Source: Bordetella parapertussis (lineage in GTDB: Bacteria; Pseudomonadota; Gammaproteobacteria; Burkholderiales; Burkholderiaceae_C). From it: 23,637 nucleotides of DNA. The position numbers were made by a program, and so were the translations under genes. The notes under the pieces are model-generated. The model was not told the origin of the DNA, made no database searches, and saw nothing but the letters and a program-made list of their open reading frames with translations. The stretch is taken from the NCBI GenBank assembly GCA_945907335.1, contig CAMDSU010000006.1, positions 1-23,637 of the forward strand. Reading direction: 5' to 3'. This document shows positions 6,960-13,735 of the stretch, piece by piece; within the stretch, counting starts at the first letter, position 1, and each line of letters opens with the position of its first letter.

Positions 6960-7853
6960 TCAATAATTTTTGGGTGCTGACAACTCTGCGAACAATTCCA
7001 CGTAAATTTTGTAGCGTCCCGCATCAATATTTCCATCGCTCAATGCGCGTCGCACACCGCATTCAGGCTCGTGCACATGGGTGCAGTTGTAAAACTTGCA
7101 GTCCTCTTTGTACGGCCGAATATCGGGCATATAAGCAGCCAAGTCTGTGGCAGCAATATGGTTCAAGCCGAATTCTTGAAAACCAGGGGAATCCAACAGC
7201 GCAGTGGTTTTTTCTGCGTCAACCCAGTACCAAGTCGTAGAGGTGGTGGTGTGCTTGCCGCTGTTCAAGGCTTTAGAAATGATGTTGGTACTGGCGTTGG
7301 CAGCGGGCACCAGTCGGTTGATCAATGTGCTTTTGCCGGCGCCCGATGGGCCCAGCACCAAGGTGACACGGTTGTGCAATTCAGCACGCAAGGCAAGCAA
7401 GGGGTCTTCAAGCAGGCGCAAACCCAGCGGCAAGACATCCACGCCAAACGCCCTGTAAGGCGACAAGCGCGCCCAAGCTTTGTCAAAAGCCTCGCGCAAG
7501 TCTTGTTTGTTCAAAGCGATGAGGCTGCGAATGCCCGCATGCTCAGCCGCAATCAATGCACGTGCCACTTGGCTTTGTGAGAACTCGGGTTCTGCGGCGA
7601 CCAGCACCAGCACTTGGTCTAAATTGGCGGCAAAAGACTTGGTGCGAATTTCGTCTTGTCGATAAAAAAGATTTTTGCGCGTGTCGACTGATTCGATGCT
7701 GCCCTCGTCCTCACTGGCTAGCCATTGCACCGAATCGCCAACCACCGCTTGGTTTTTTTTACCGCGTGGATGACAGATTCGGCGATTGCCTGCACTGTCT
7801 TCGACCACCACATGCCGGCCGTGGCTGGCGACCACACGGCCAGTTTGTGTCAT
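6960..7853 (-). CDS. rsgA: Ribosome small-subunit-dependent GTPase RsgA
   Basis: RsgA is a circularly permuted GTPase that checks and helps release late 30S precursors. The 297-residue product has an N-terminal OB fold (about 1-65), then G4 NKQD (115-118), G1 GPSGAGKST (168-176), G2 Thr within GKHTTTST (about 199-206), and G3 DSPG (221-224): the permuted order is diagnostic. The C-terminal zinc site is CKFYNCTHVHEPEC (Cys252, Cys257, a His, Cys265). Everything needed for activity is present. Its ATG overlaps the stop of the upstream M48 protease gene by 4 bp, so the two are coupled. Confidence 0.95.
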   Translation of the reverse strand: MTQTGRVVASHGRHVVVEDSAGNRRICHPRGKKNQAVVGDSVQWLASEDEGSIESVDTRKNLFYRQDEIRTKSFAANLDQVLVLVAAEPEFSQSQVARALIAAEHAGIRSLIALNKQDLREAFDKAWARLSPYRAFGVDVLPLGLRLLEDPLLALRAELHNRVTLVLGPSGAGKSTLINRLVPAANASTNIISKALNSGKHTTTSTTWYWVDAEKTTALLDSPGFQEFGLNHIAATDLAAYMPDIRPYKEDCKFYNCTHVHEPECGVRRALSDGNIDAGRYKIYVELFAELSAPKNY

Positions 7854-9106
7854 GAAGCCAATTTGGCCAGACGCTGCGAAGCCGGCGGGTGCGAATGATA
7901 GAAAGCCACATACAGTGGGTCTGGTGTCAAGGTAGACGCGTTGTCTTGATAAAGCTTGATCAGCGCTTGTCGCAAGTCTGCGGCATTGGCATGCTCGCTG
8001 GCAAATGCATCCGCTTCAAATTCATGCTTGCGAGAACGCGCAGCGCGCAACGGGGTAGTGATAAAAGTCAATAAAGGCACGACCTGCATGAACAACAGCA
8101 AAGCCAGTGCGTTGTTTTCAGAGAGCACATTCGGCATGACACCCAGCCCTTGGTAAAACCACACTTGCGTACTGAGCCAGCCCAGCGCTGCCATGCCGAC
8201 CAGCGTGACTAAAAAGCTTCTGAGTAAGGATTTGGGAATGTGGTTGAGCTTGGCGTGCCCGAGCTCATGGGCCAACACTGCTTCCATTTCGCTGGCGTTG
8301 AGTTGCTTGAGCAATGTGTCGAAAAACACCACCCGTTTTTGTTTGCCAAGGCCCGTGAAAAACGCGTTGGAGTGGGCAGAGCGGCGACTGCCGTCCATCA
8401 CAAAAAAACCATCGGATTGAAAGCCAGTGCGTTGCATCAAGCGATTGACCCGTTCTTTGAGTTCGGCATCTTCTAAGGGTTGAAATTTGTTGAACAGCGG
8501 CATGATGAAGTTGGGGGCGATCCACATCACAAACAATTGGTAAGCCACCAACAATGCCCACGCCCATAACCACCAAACGCTGCCGCCTGATTGCATCAAC
8601 TGCAATACCGCCCAGATCAAAGGCATGCCCAACACCGCACCCACCAAAGTGCTTTTAACCAAGTCACTCAGCCACAGGCCAACAGTCATGTTGTTGAACC
8701 CGAAGCGTTGTTCGAGATGAAATGTTTGGTAATAGGAAATGGGTAAATTCAACGCGCCGGTGATCAGCATGAAACCGACGACCAACGCCAGCTGTTGCAG
8801 CATGCCCGGGCCGATCAACCCAAGCAGCCATTGGTCGAGCAAGCTCAAACCACCAAGCAAGGTCCAGCCCAATAACACCAGCGCATCTACAGCCAAATCC
8901 CAATGCCCGAGGCGCAGTTTGGCCAAGGTGTAATCCGCCGCTTTTTGGTGGGTGGGAAGACTGATGGATTGCGCGAAATCGGCGGGAACTTGGGCGCGGT
9001 GGGTGGCCACGTGGCGAATTTGTCTGTTGGCCAGCCACAGTTTGAGCAGCAGATTGACTAACAGCAACACAGCGAACAGCAGGGTGAAATTCATGGGAGA
9101 CATCAT
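7850..9106 (-). CDS. M48-family (Ste24-like) membrane zinc metalloprotease
   Basis: The 418-residue product is a polytopic membrane protein of the Ste24/CAAX-protease type. It has the zinc motif HELGH (280-284) and the distal ligand motif EFEADAFA (about 362-369), then the C-terminal HSHPPASQRLAKL typical of the family. Hydrophobic segments occur at about 8-24, 75-120, 150-200, 295-320 and 332-352. Bacterial members are thought to act in envelope protein quality control; prenylated substrates are not expected. Three ATGs (9106, 9103, 9094) compete, none with a good ribosome-binding site; the outermost is given. It is divergent from orn. Confidence 0.9.
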   Translation of the reverse strand: MMSPMNFTLLFAVLLLVNLLLKLWLANRQIRHVATHRAQVPADFAQSISLPTHQKAADYTLAKLRLGHWDLAVDALVLLGWTLLGGLSLLDQWLLGLIGPGMLQQLALVVGFMLITGALNLPISYYQTFHLEQRFGFNNMTVGLWLSDLVKSTLVGAVLGMPLIWAVLQLMQSGGSVWWLWAWALLVAYQLFVMWIAPNFIMPLFNKFQPLEDAELKERVNRLMQRTGFQSDGFFVMDGSRRSAHSNAFFTGLGKQKRVVFFDTLLKQLNASEMEAVLAHELGHAKLNHIPKSLLRSFLVTLVGMAALGWLSTQVWFYQGLGVMPNVLSENNALALLLFMQVVPLLTFITTPLRAARSRKHEFEADAFASEHANAADLRQALIKLYQDNASTLTPDPLYVAFYHSHPPASQRLAKLAS

Positions 9107-9223
9107 GGGAGAAGTGTAGAGGTTTGCACAATTGCACCATCAGTGTAGTTTCATGCGATGCAAGCAAGCCGCTATTTTCGTTGATAAGGCCTAACCAGCG
9201 TGCGCTTGAGGGACAATGACCGC

Positions 9224-9814
9224 ATGACCACACAACCCACTACCCAAGCGCCCTCGGACGTCACCGAGCTTGCAAAAAACGACAACAACCTGGTTTGGCT
9301 GGATTGTGAAATGTCAGGCTTGGATCCGGAGCGGGAAAGATTACTGGAAATCGCCATCGTTGTGACCGGACCCAATCTCACACCAAGAATCGAGGGTCCG
9401 GTGGTGGTGGTTCACCAAAGTGATGCATTGCTCGCGGGCATGGACGCTTGGAACAAGGGGACCCATGGCAAAAGCGGTCTGATTGATAAAGTCAAATCCT
9501 CTGTCGTCACTGAAGCGCAGGCAGAAGAATTGTTGATTGACTTCATGAAGAAATATGTCAGCAAAGGTGTGGCCCCTATGTGCGGCAACACGATTGGGCA
9601 AGACAGGCGGTTTTTATTAAAGTACATGCCACGCTTTGAGGCTTGGTTTCATTACCGAAACCTCGACGTCAGCACCTTGAAGGAATTGTCAAAACGCTGG
9701 AAACCAGAGGTCTACAACAGCTTTAAAAAGCAGCAAAGCCACACTGCTTTGGCGGATGTGCACGAATCGATTGATGAGCTCGCGCACTACCGCGAACACT
9801 TTTTGAAACTGTAA
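9224..9814 (+). CDS. orn: Oligoribonuclease (DEDDh 3'-5' exoribonuclease)
   Basis: Orn degrades 2-5 nt RNA fragments, and in many bacteria pGpG from cyclic-di-GMP breakdown, to mononucleotides. The 196-residue product has all DEDDh residues: D27 and E29 in [11 protein letters not shown]127 in [10 protein letters not shown], and H173 and D178 in [11 protein letters not shown]. The length is slightly over the usual 180 because of a 20-residue polar N-terminal extension. ATG 9224 is preferred over GTG 9200, as GAGGGA (9208-9213) lies at a workable distance before it. It is divergent from the M48 gene across about 117 bp. Confidence 0.95.
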   Translation: MTTQPTTQAPSDVTELAKNDNNLVWLDCEMSGLDPERERLLEIAIVVTGPNLTPRIEGPVVVVHQSDALLAGMDAWNKGTHGKSGLIDKVKSSVVTEAQAEELLIDFMKKYVSKGVAPMCGNTIGQDRRFLLKYMPRFEAWFHYRNLDVSTLKELSKRWKPEVYNSFKKQQSHTALADVHESIDELAHYREHFLKL

Positions 9815-9829
9815 GTCCTCATAAATTCA

Positions 9830-10023
9830 CATAACAGCATTCGCTTTTCGTGCGAGAATACCCGTAGTCGCACCGAACGGCGCGACCCAGCTACATCCTC
9901 CTCACACCTTGGGCTCTATTTGAGCCGCGTTGCAGTTTTTGCAGCATGCTTTGTTTGAAGGTTGATGTTTTTCAAACCTTTAAACGGAGCTGCCTCACCA
10001 TTTGGGTGCGGGCTAAAAACACA
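9830..10023 (+). promoter_or_regulatory. Long structured leader of the DEAD-box helicase gene
   Basis: About 200 bases separate orn from the helicase start. Visible hairpins: GTCGC/GCGAC with inner CC/GG (9867-9886); GGCTC-TATTT-GAGCC (9912-9926); and two mutually exclusive stems, GTTTGAA/TTCAAAC (9953-9959 with 9971-9977) versus AAGGTT/AACCTT (9958-9963 with 9975-9980). An out-of-frame 23-codon ORF (9965-10036) overlaps the helicase start. No convincing promoter pair could be placed. Confidence 0.4.
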
Positions 10024-11514
10024 ATGGACGATTTAAATTTGCATTCCCCCGCTGACGCTAACCACGAACCAGCCCACGAACCCTCAACTGCGCACAGCGC
10101 ACCCACCGTAGCCGCAGTTTCAGCAGCACCCAATGCATTTGCCCAAATGGGTCTGGCAAAAGAGCTCTTGGCCGCCGTGCACGACTTGAATTTCACCCAG
10201 CCCACAGAAGTCCAGTTGCGCGCTATTCCTTTGGCTTTGCAAGACAACGCCGACAAACCTGCCAACGATTTGCTGGTTTCTAGCCAGACCGGCAGCGGCA
10301 AGACCGCCGCATTTTTGTTGCCGGTGTTGCACACCATTTTGATAGAGCGCCAAGCGCTTGAGCAAGAAGAAGCCAAAGAATGGGCGATGAAACTTGAGCA
10401 GGCCAAAGCCAACGGCGAAGAGCTTCCCAAAAAGCCACGCCGTAAAAACCCCACCGATGTGCGCCATGTCAAACCTGCATTCCCCAGTGCGTTGGTGTTG
10501 TGTCCCACGCGCGAGTTGGCGCAACAGGTCGCCAAAGACGCCATCGATTTGGTTAAACATTGCAAAGGTTTGCGTGTCGCCTGTGTGGTCGGCGGTATGC
10601 CGTACCCCTTGCAAATTGCGCGTTTGCACAATGCTGACTTGGTAGTCGCCACGCCCGGACGCTTGCTGGATTTGCAGCGCTCCAAGCAATTGCATTTGAG
10701 CAAAGTGCAATTTCTGGTGGTCGACGAAGCCGACCGCATGCTGGATTTGGGCTTTGCCGAAGACCTGGCTGATATCCACAAACTGACGGAATCGCGCCGT
10801 CAAACCATGATGTTCAGCGCGACTATCGCGCCGCGTATTCAGCAATTGGCCGCGCGCATCATGCGCACGCCTCAGCGTTTGCAAATCGAATCCACGCAGG
10901 CGCAAAAAAGCAATATCAAACAAATTTTGTTTTGGGCCGACAGCCAGCAGCACAAACGCAAATTGCTGGACCACTGGTTGCGCGACACCACCATTGACCA
11001 AGCCATTGTGTTTGCCAGCACGCAAATTGAATGCGATGCGCTTGCCGAGGATTTGCAGCAAGTCGGGTTTTCAGCAGTTGCTTTGCATGGTGCGCTCAGC
11101 CAAGGTTTGCGCAACCGCCGTTTGCAGGCATTGCGCGATGGTCGTGTGCAAATACTGGTTGCTACCGATGTGGCCGCGCGCGGCATCGACGTGCCAAGCA
11201 TCAGCCATGTGTTCAATTTCGGCCTTCCTATGAAGCAAGAAGACTATGTGCACCGCATTGGCCGCACCGGTCGTGCCGGCCGCGATGGATTGGCTGTGAC
11301 CTTTGCCGAGTTCCGTGATCGCCGCAAAATTCTCGATATCGAACACTACACACAAGCCACTCTGAATGCAGAAGTCATTCCTGGCTTGGAGCCTACGCAA
11401 CGTCCTTCACGTGCGCCGTCGCATGAACAACGCCGCGGCAAGCCCGGTGGCAAATCTTTTGCAGGTGCCAAGCGGGGCAATGGCTTCAAACCCCGCGGTG
11501 CGGCCAGAACCTAA
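10024..11514 (+). CDS. DEAD-box ATP-dependent RNA helicase (RhlE-like)
   Basis: The 496-residue product unwinds short RNA duplexes; likely roles are ribosome assembly or mRNA decay. Motifs in order: Q motif around FTQPTEVQ (57-64), motif I SSQTGSGKT (87-94), PTRELAQQ (161-168), TPGR (210-213), DEAD (234-237), SAT (265-267), ARGIDV (385-390) and HRIGRTGRAGR (410-420). The C-terminal tail is basic and Gly/Arg-rich (about 460-496), typical of RNA-binding tails. A charged insertion (about 108-152) lies between motif I and PTREL. An upstream in-frame ATG (9946) exists, but its 26 extra residues include leader hairpin sequence, so 10024 was chosen. The exact paralogue is not certain. Confidence 0.93.
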   Translation: MDDLNLHSPADANHEPAHEPSTAHSAPTVAAVSAAPNAFAQMGLAKELLAAVHDLNFTQPTEVQLRAIPLALQDNADKPANDLLVSSQTGSGKTAAFLLPVLHTILIERQALEQEEAKEWAMKLEQAKANGEELPKKPRRKNPTDVRHVKPAFPSALVLCPTRELAQQVAKDAIDLVKHCKGLRVACVVGGMPYPLQIARLHNADLVVATPGRLLDLQRSKQLHLSKVQFLVVDEADRMLDLGFAEDLADIHKLTESRRQTMMFSATIAPRIQQLAARIMRTPQRLQIESTQAQKSNIKQILFWADSQQHKRKLLDHWLRDTTIDQAIVFASTQIECDALAEDLQQVGFSAVALHGALSQGLRNRRLQALRDGRVQILVATDVAARGIDVPSISHVFNFGLPMKQEDYVHRIGRTGRAGRDGLAVTFAEFRDRRKILDIEHYTQATLNAEVIPGLEPTQRPSRAPSHEQRRGKPGGKSFAGAKRGNGFKPRGAART

Positions 11515-11533
11515 AAAAAATCACTGATCCGGA

Positions 11534-11573
11534 CCCAAAATTGCCAGAGTCAAGTTTCTCTGGTGTTTTTGGG
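11534..11573 (+). terminator. Terminator hairpin after the DEAD-box helicase gene
   Basis: CCAGAG (11544-11549) pairs with CTCTGG (11558-11563). CCCAAAA (11534-11540) pairs with TTTTGGG (11567-11573) below a 3x3 internal loop. T-rich sequence follows. The outer A/T pairs would also provide a T tract on the top strand, so termination is plausible 20 bases after the stop. Confidence 0.65.
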
Positions 11574-11581
11574 CGGTTTTG

Positions 11582-11813
11582 TTGCTGTTTTGCAAATCAC
11601 TAATATTTTATAAAGACAACAAAGAATTATTCAATTAATGAATTATTTTGTATTGATTTATTTGAAATAAATATTCATTTAACTTATTGATTGAGTATTT
11701 TTTAACCGTTTTAGCGAGCCAAGTTTTGCTTTTTTTATCAATTAAATCAAGAGCTTCAATAAAAAAGTTAATTTACATTTGATCTTTGATAAGATCAAAA
11801 CAAGGGAGCAAGT
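11582..11813. promoter_or_regulatory. AT-rich control region upstream of the bactofilin operon
   Basis: The 299-base gap 11515-11813 has no gene. After the terminator it becomes visibly far more AT-rich than the rest of the window. It contains an 8-bp direct repeat GAATTATT (11624-11631 and 11640-11647, period 16), an ATTTATT-TGA-AATAAAT dyad (11656-11672) and a 22-bp dyad before the ribosome-binding site. Many -10-like hexamers exist, and none can be chosen. AT-rich upstream DNA often binds H-NS-type proteins; here that is inference. Confidence 0.55.
11778..11799. promoter_or_regulatory. Perfect 9-bp inverted repeat before the first bactofilin gene
   Basis: TTTGATCTT (11778-11786) and AAGATCAAA (11791-11799) are exact inverse copies around TGAT. 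It ends 3-4 bases before the AGGGAG-type ribosome-binding site (11803-11808) of the gene starting at 11814. It could be an operator or an mRNA hairpin controlling ribosome access. Confidence 0.5.
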
Positions 11814-12209
11814 ATGGCAAATCCAGCAGATTCATTAGAAAGCGTCGTGATCGGTGACGGCGTCGTCGTAAAGGGCGCTTTCACGGTGCCTTCAAAAGCC
11901 GTGATCAATGGGGTGATTGAAGGTGATTTGACTGCTGAGGAAGTGCTGATCGGCACCACTGGGCGCATCACTGGCAGAGTCTCTGCCAAGATGATCGATG
12001 TCCGTGGTCAGTTGCACCACACCATCGTCAGCGAGAAAAGCCTGATCGTTCGTGCCACAGGAAAAATCGTCGGAAAAATTCACTACGCTGAAATCGAAAT
12101 TGAAAAGGGCGGAGAAATTGAAGGAGCCTTGCACCAAGGTTCAGAACCGCCTGCTTCCACCACAACCACTTCGGCGCCTCAACAGCAGGCTAAGCCATCA
12201 GGCACCTGA
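11814..12209 (+). CDS. Bactofilin (first of two)
   Basis: The 131-residue product has the bactofilin (polymer-forming cytoskeletal, DUF583) core: VVIGDGVVVKGAF, AVINGVIEGDLTAEEVLIGTTGRITGRVSAKMIDVRGQL, IVRATGKIVGKIHYAEIEIEKGGEIEGAL. The repeating short beta strands with Gly turns form a right-handed beta helix that self-polymerises without nucleotide. The N terminus is short; the C terminus is a Thr/Ser/Gln/Pro-rich tail (about 110-131). A good ribosome-binding site (11803-11808) precedes ATG 11814. It heads an operon with an M23 peptidase 21 bp downstream, a pairing known from other bactofilin shape systems. Confidence 0.92.
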   Translation: MANPADSLESVVIGDGVVVKGAFTVPSKAVINGVIEGDLTAEEVLIGTTGRITGRVSAKMIDVRGQLHHTIVSEKSLIVRATGKIVGKIHYAEIEIEKGGEIEGALHQGSEPPASTTTTSAPQQQAKPSGT

Positions 12210-12230
12210 TGCCACATCCATGGTGAGTTC

Positions 12231-13280
12231 ATGCGTTTTTTGTCCTACTCCGCTCTAGCATCTGCCCACCGTGTCCCTTTATTGGTCAAGCGTATGTGGT
12301 CGCGCGAGTACCATGATGTCAAGTTGATTCTTGAGCAACGCGGGGACCTCAAGTACTTCAATATCCCCGCAGGTTTTCAGCGTTTTGCAGCCCGAGGCAT
12401 TCTGATCACATCGGCGTTTTTGCTTGGCTTGATACTTTTTTTGGCCATTGCGAGTTTGATGTTGGGTATCAGCCGTGCCCGCTTGGAAAAATCGCATGAA
12501 GAGGTTTACCGTGCTTTATTGACCAGTTCGGTAGATGCCAATTCGCCTGATACGGGTTCCCTCAGTGAAGAGCAGATGATCACATTGGCGCAAACCATTC
12601 GTGACCGCGACATGAGTATTCGGCGGTTTGTAGAAACCTCGATGGTGGCAGTATCAGAAGAAAACGAAACGCTAAAAACTCAATTGGAATTCTCTGGGTT
12701 AACCGAAAAAATTGTGCGAATCATTCAGCAAAATTCTGCCAACGGTGGCTATTCTCCAGAAGGCGATATTCAATCTAACCCATTGTTGCGAGGTAAAGTT
12801 GGCGACGAGTTGGCAACCAATCGCGCGTTACGCGAGGTGTTGTACGCACTACCCACCCATTTGCCGGTTGCCAATTACAGCGTCTCTTCAGACTTCGGTA
12901 TCCGAAAGCACCCGCTGAGCGGGCGTTCACATTTTCATACTGGTCTGGACTTGATGAGCCAAACTGGGGACGACAAAGTATTCGCCGTCAAACCCGGAAT
13001 TGTGGTCATGGCAGAATATCACCCTCAGTACGGCAACACAGTGATGATTCGGCATTTAAACGGTGTCGAATCCTTGTACGCACATTTGGCGCAATTATTG
13101 GTCAAAGTGGGGGACAAGGTCACCACAGAAAGCCAACTTGGCTACATCGGAAACACGGGAGACTCCTCCACTGGCAAGCATCTGCATTTCGAGATCTTGG
13201 TGGGAGGCTATCCTGTCAATCCGCAAAAAGTGATTCGGACCGCGCAATATGTTCAACAAATCAAAAATAGCAACCAATAA
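12231..13280 (+). CDS. Membrane-anchored M23 (LytM-type) peptidoglycan endopeptidase
   Basis: The 349-residue product has a basic cytoplasmic N terminus (about 1-55), one transmembrane helix (about 56-78), a periplasmic helical/coiled linker (about 80-205) and an M23 domain from about 215. The zinc and catalytic residues are intact: H236 and D240 in FHTGLD, H285 in YAHL, and H317/H319 in KHLHFEI. It should therefore be an active enzyme cleaving peptide cross-links, not a degenerate activator like EnvC. ATG 12231 has a GGTGAG ribosome-binding site (12222-12227). Flanking bactofilin genes suggest that the scaffold positions it, as for Csd1/CcmA in Helicobacter and LmdC/BacA in stalked and budding alphaproteobacteria. 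Its last 32 bases overlap the next gene. Confidence 0.92.
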   Translation: MRFLSYSALASAHRVPLLVKRMWSREYHDVKLILEQRGDLKYFNIPAGFQRFAARGILITSAFLLGLILFLAIASLMLGISRARLEKSHEEVYRALLTSSVDANSPDTGSLSEEQMITLAQTIRDRDMSIRRFVETSMVAVSEENETLKTQLEFSGLTEKIVRIIQQNSANGGYSPEGDIQSNPLLRGKVGDELATNRALREVLYALPTHLPVANYSVSSDFGIRKHPLSGRSHFHTGLDLMSQTGDDKVFAVKPGIVVMAEYHPQYGNTVMIRHLNGVESLYAHLAQLLVKVGDKVTTESQLGYIGNTGDSSTGKHLHFEILVGGYPVNPQKVIRTAQYVQQIKNSNQ

Positions 13281-13713
13281 TTCCGTTACGCCACCTGTTG
13301 CAGAAACTACTAAAGTGACTGCAACTGTTGAAACCAGCCCAGACAATCAGTCAGTTGCCCAACCACAGAGAAATAACATGATGGACATGATCTCCTCCAA
13401 CGCTTCTAAGCCCTCTATCTTGAGCGAGGGTTTTTCGTTTCGTGGTGAAATTGCCGCTAAAGGCGCTATTCATGTGGAAGGTTCTTTGAACGGTCAAATT
13501 CAAGTCGACGAATTGACCATAGGTTCACGCGGTCAGGTTGAAGGTGTCGTGACCTGCTCTAGTTTGCATATCAAGGGAAAATTCTCTGGCACTGCTACTT
13601 GCAGTGAATTAATCGTGACGTCGTCGGCTTCGGTGGATGGTCATGTGGTGTACCAAACGCTGTCGGTACAAAAAGGTGCATCTATCAAAGGTGAATTGCT
13701 GCTGGTAAAGTAA
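13249..13713 (+). CDS. Bactofilin (second of two)
   Basis: The 154-residue product has a longer polar N terminus (about 1-55, rich in Thr, Val, Ser and Asn), then the bactofilin core from LSEGFSFRGEIAAKGAIHVEGSLNGQIQVDELTIGSRGQVEGVVTC to GASIKGELLLVK. It lacks the C-terminal tail of the first copy, so the two differ at both ends and are probably not redundant. ATG 13249 (MFNKSK) lies inside the M23 gene (32-bp overlap) with no clear ribosome-binding site, so coupling is likely. An internal ATG at 13378 (MMDMISS) would give only the core domain and cannot be excluded. Confidence 0.9.
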   Translation: MFNKSKIATNNSVTPPVAETTKVTATVETSPDNQSVAQPQRNNMMDMISSNASKPSILSEGFSFRGEIAAKGAIHVEGSLNGQIQVDELTIGSRGQVEGVVTCSSLHIKGKFSGTATCSELIVTSSASVDGHVVYQTLSVQKGASIKGELLLVK

Positions 13714-13717
13714 GTTT

Positions 13718-13727
13718 TTTGATCAAA
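13718..13727. promoter_or_regulatory. TTTGATCAAA palindrome before the RodZ-like gene
   Basis: This 10-bp perfect palindrome overlaps the likely ribosome-binding site (AAGG, 13726-13729) of the gene starting at 13736. Its half-site matches the dyad ahead of the first bactofilin gene. A palindrome this short could occur by chance. Confidence 0.3.
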
Positions 13728-13735
13728 GGCCATGA

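Noticed and set aside
9124..9137. Direct repeat TTGCAC-AA-TTGCAC between the M48 gene and orn
   Set aside because: It is only two 6-mers, with no further copy or known regulator match; it is compatible with chance.
10120..11061. 313-codon minus-strand frame opposite the DEAD-box helicase
   Set aside because: It is antisense to a gene with all helicase motifs; no domain or ribosome-binding site was seen.
11582..11760. Origin, attachment site or mobile-element remnant in the AT-rich gap
   Set aside because: No DnaA-box cluster, integrase, tRNA-end duplication or transposase fragment is visible; the repeats are short and AT-only.
11778..11799. FNR/CRP-type site before the first bactofilin gene (TTGAT...ATCAA)
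   Set aside because: FNR sites need four bases between TTGAT and ATCAA. Here the spacings are 3 (inner pair) or 10 (outer pair), so it is listed only as an unassigned dyad.
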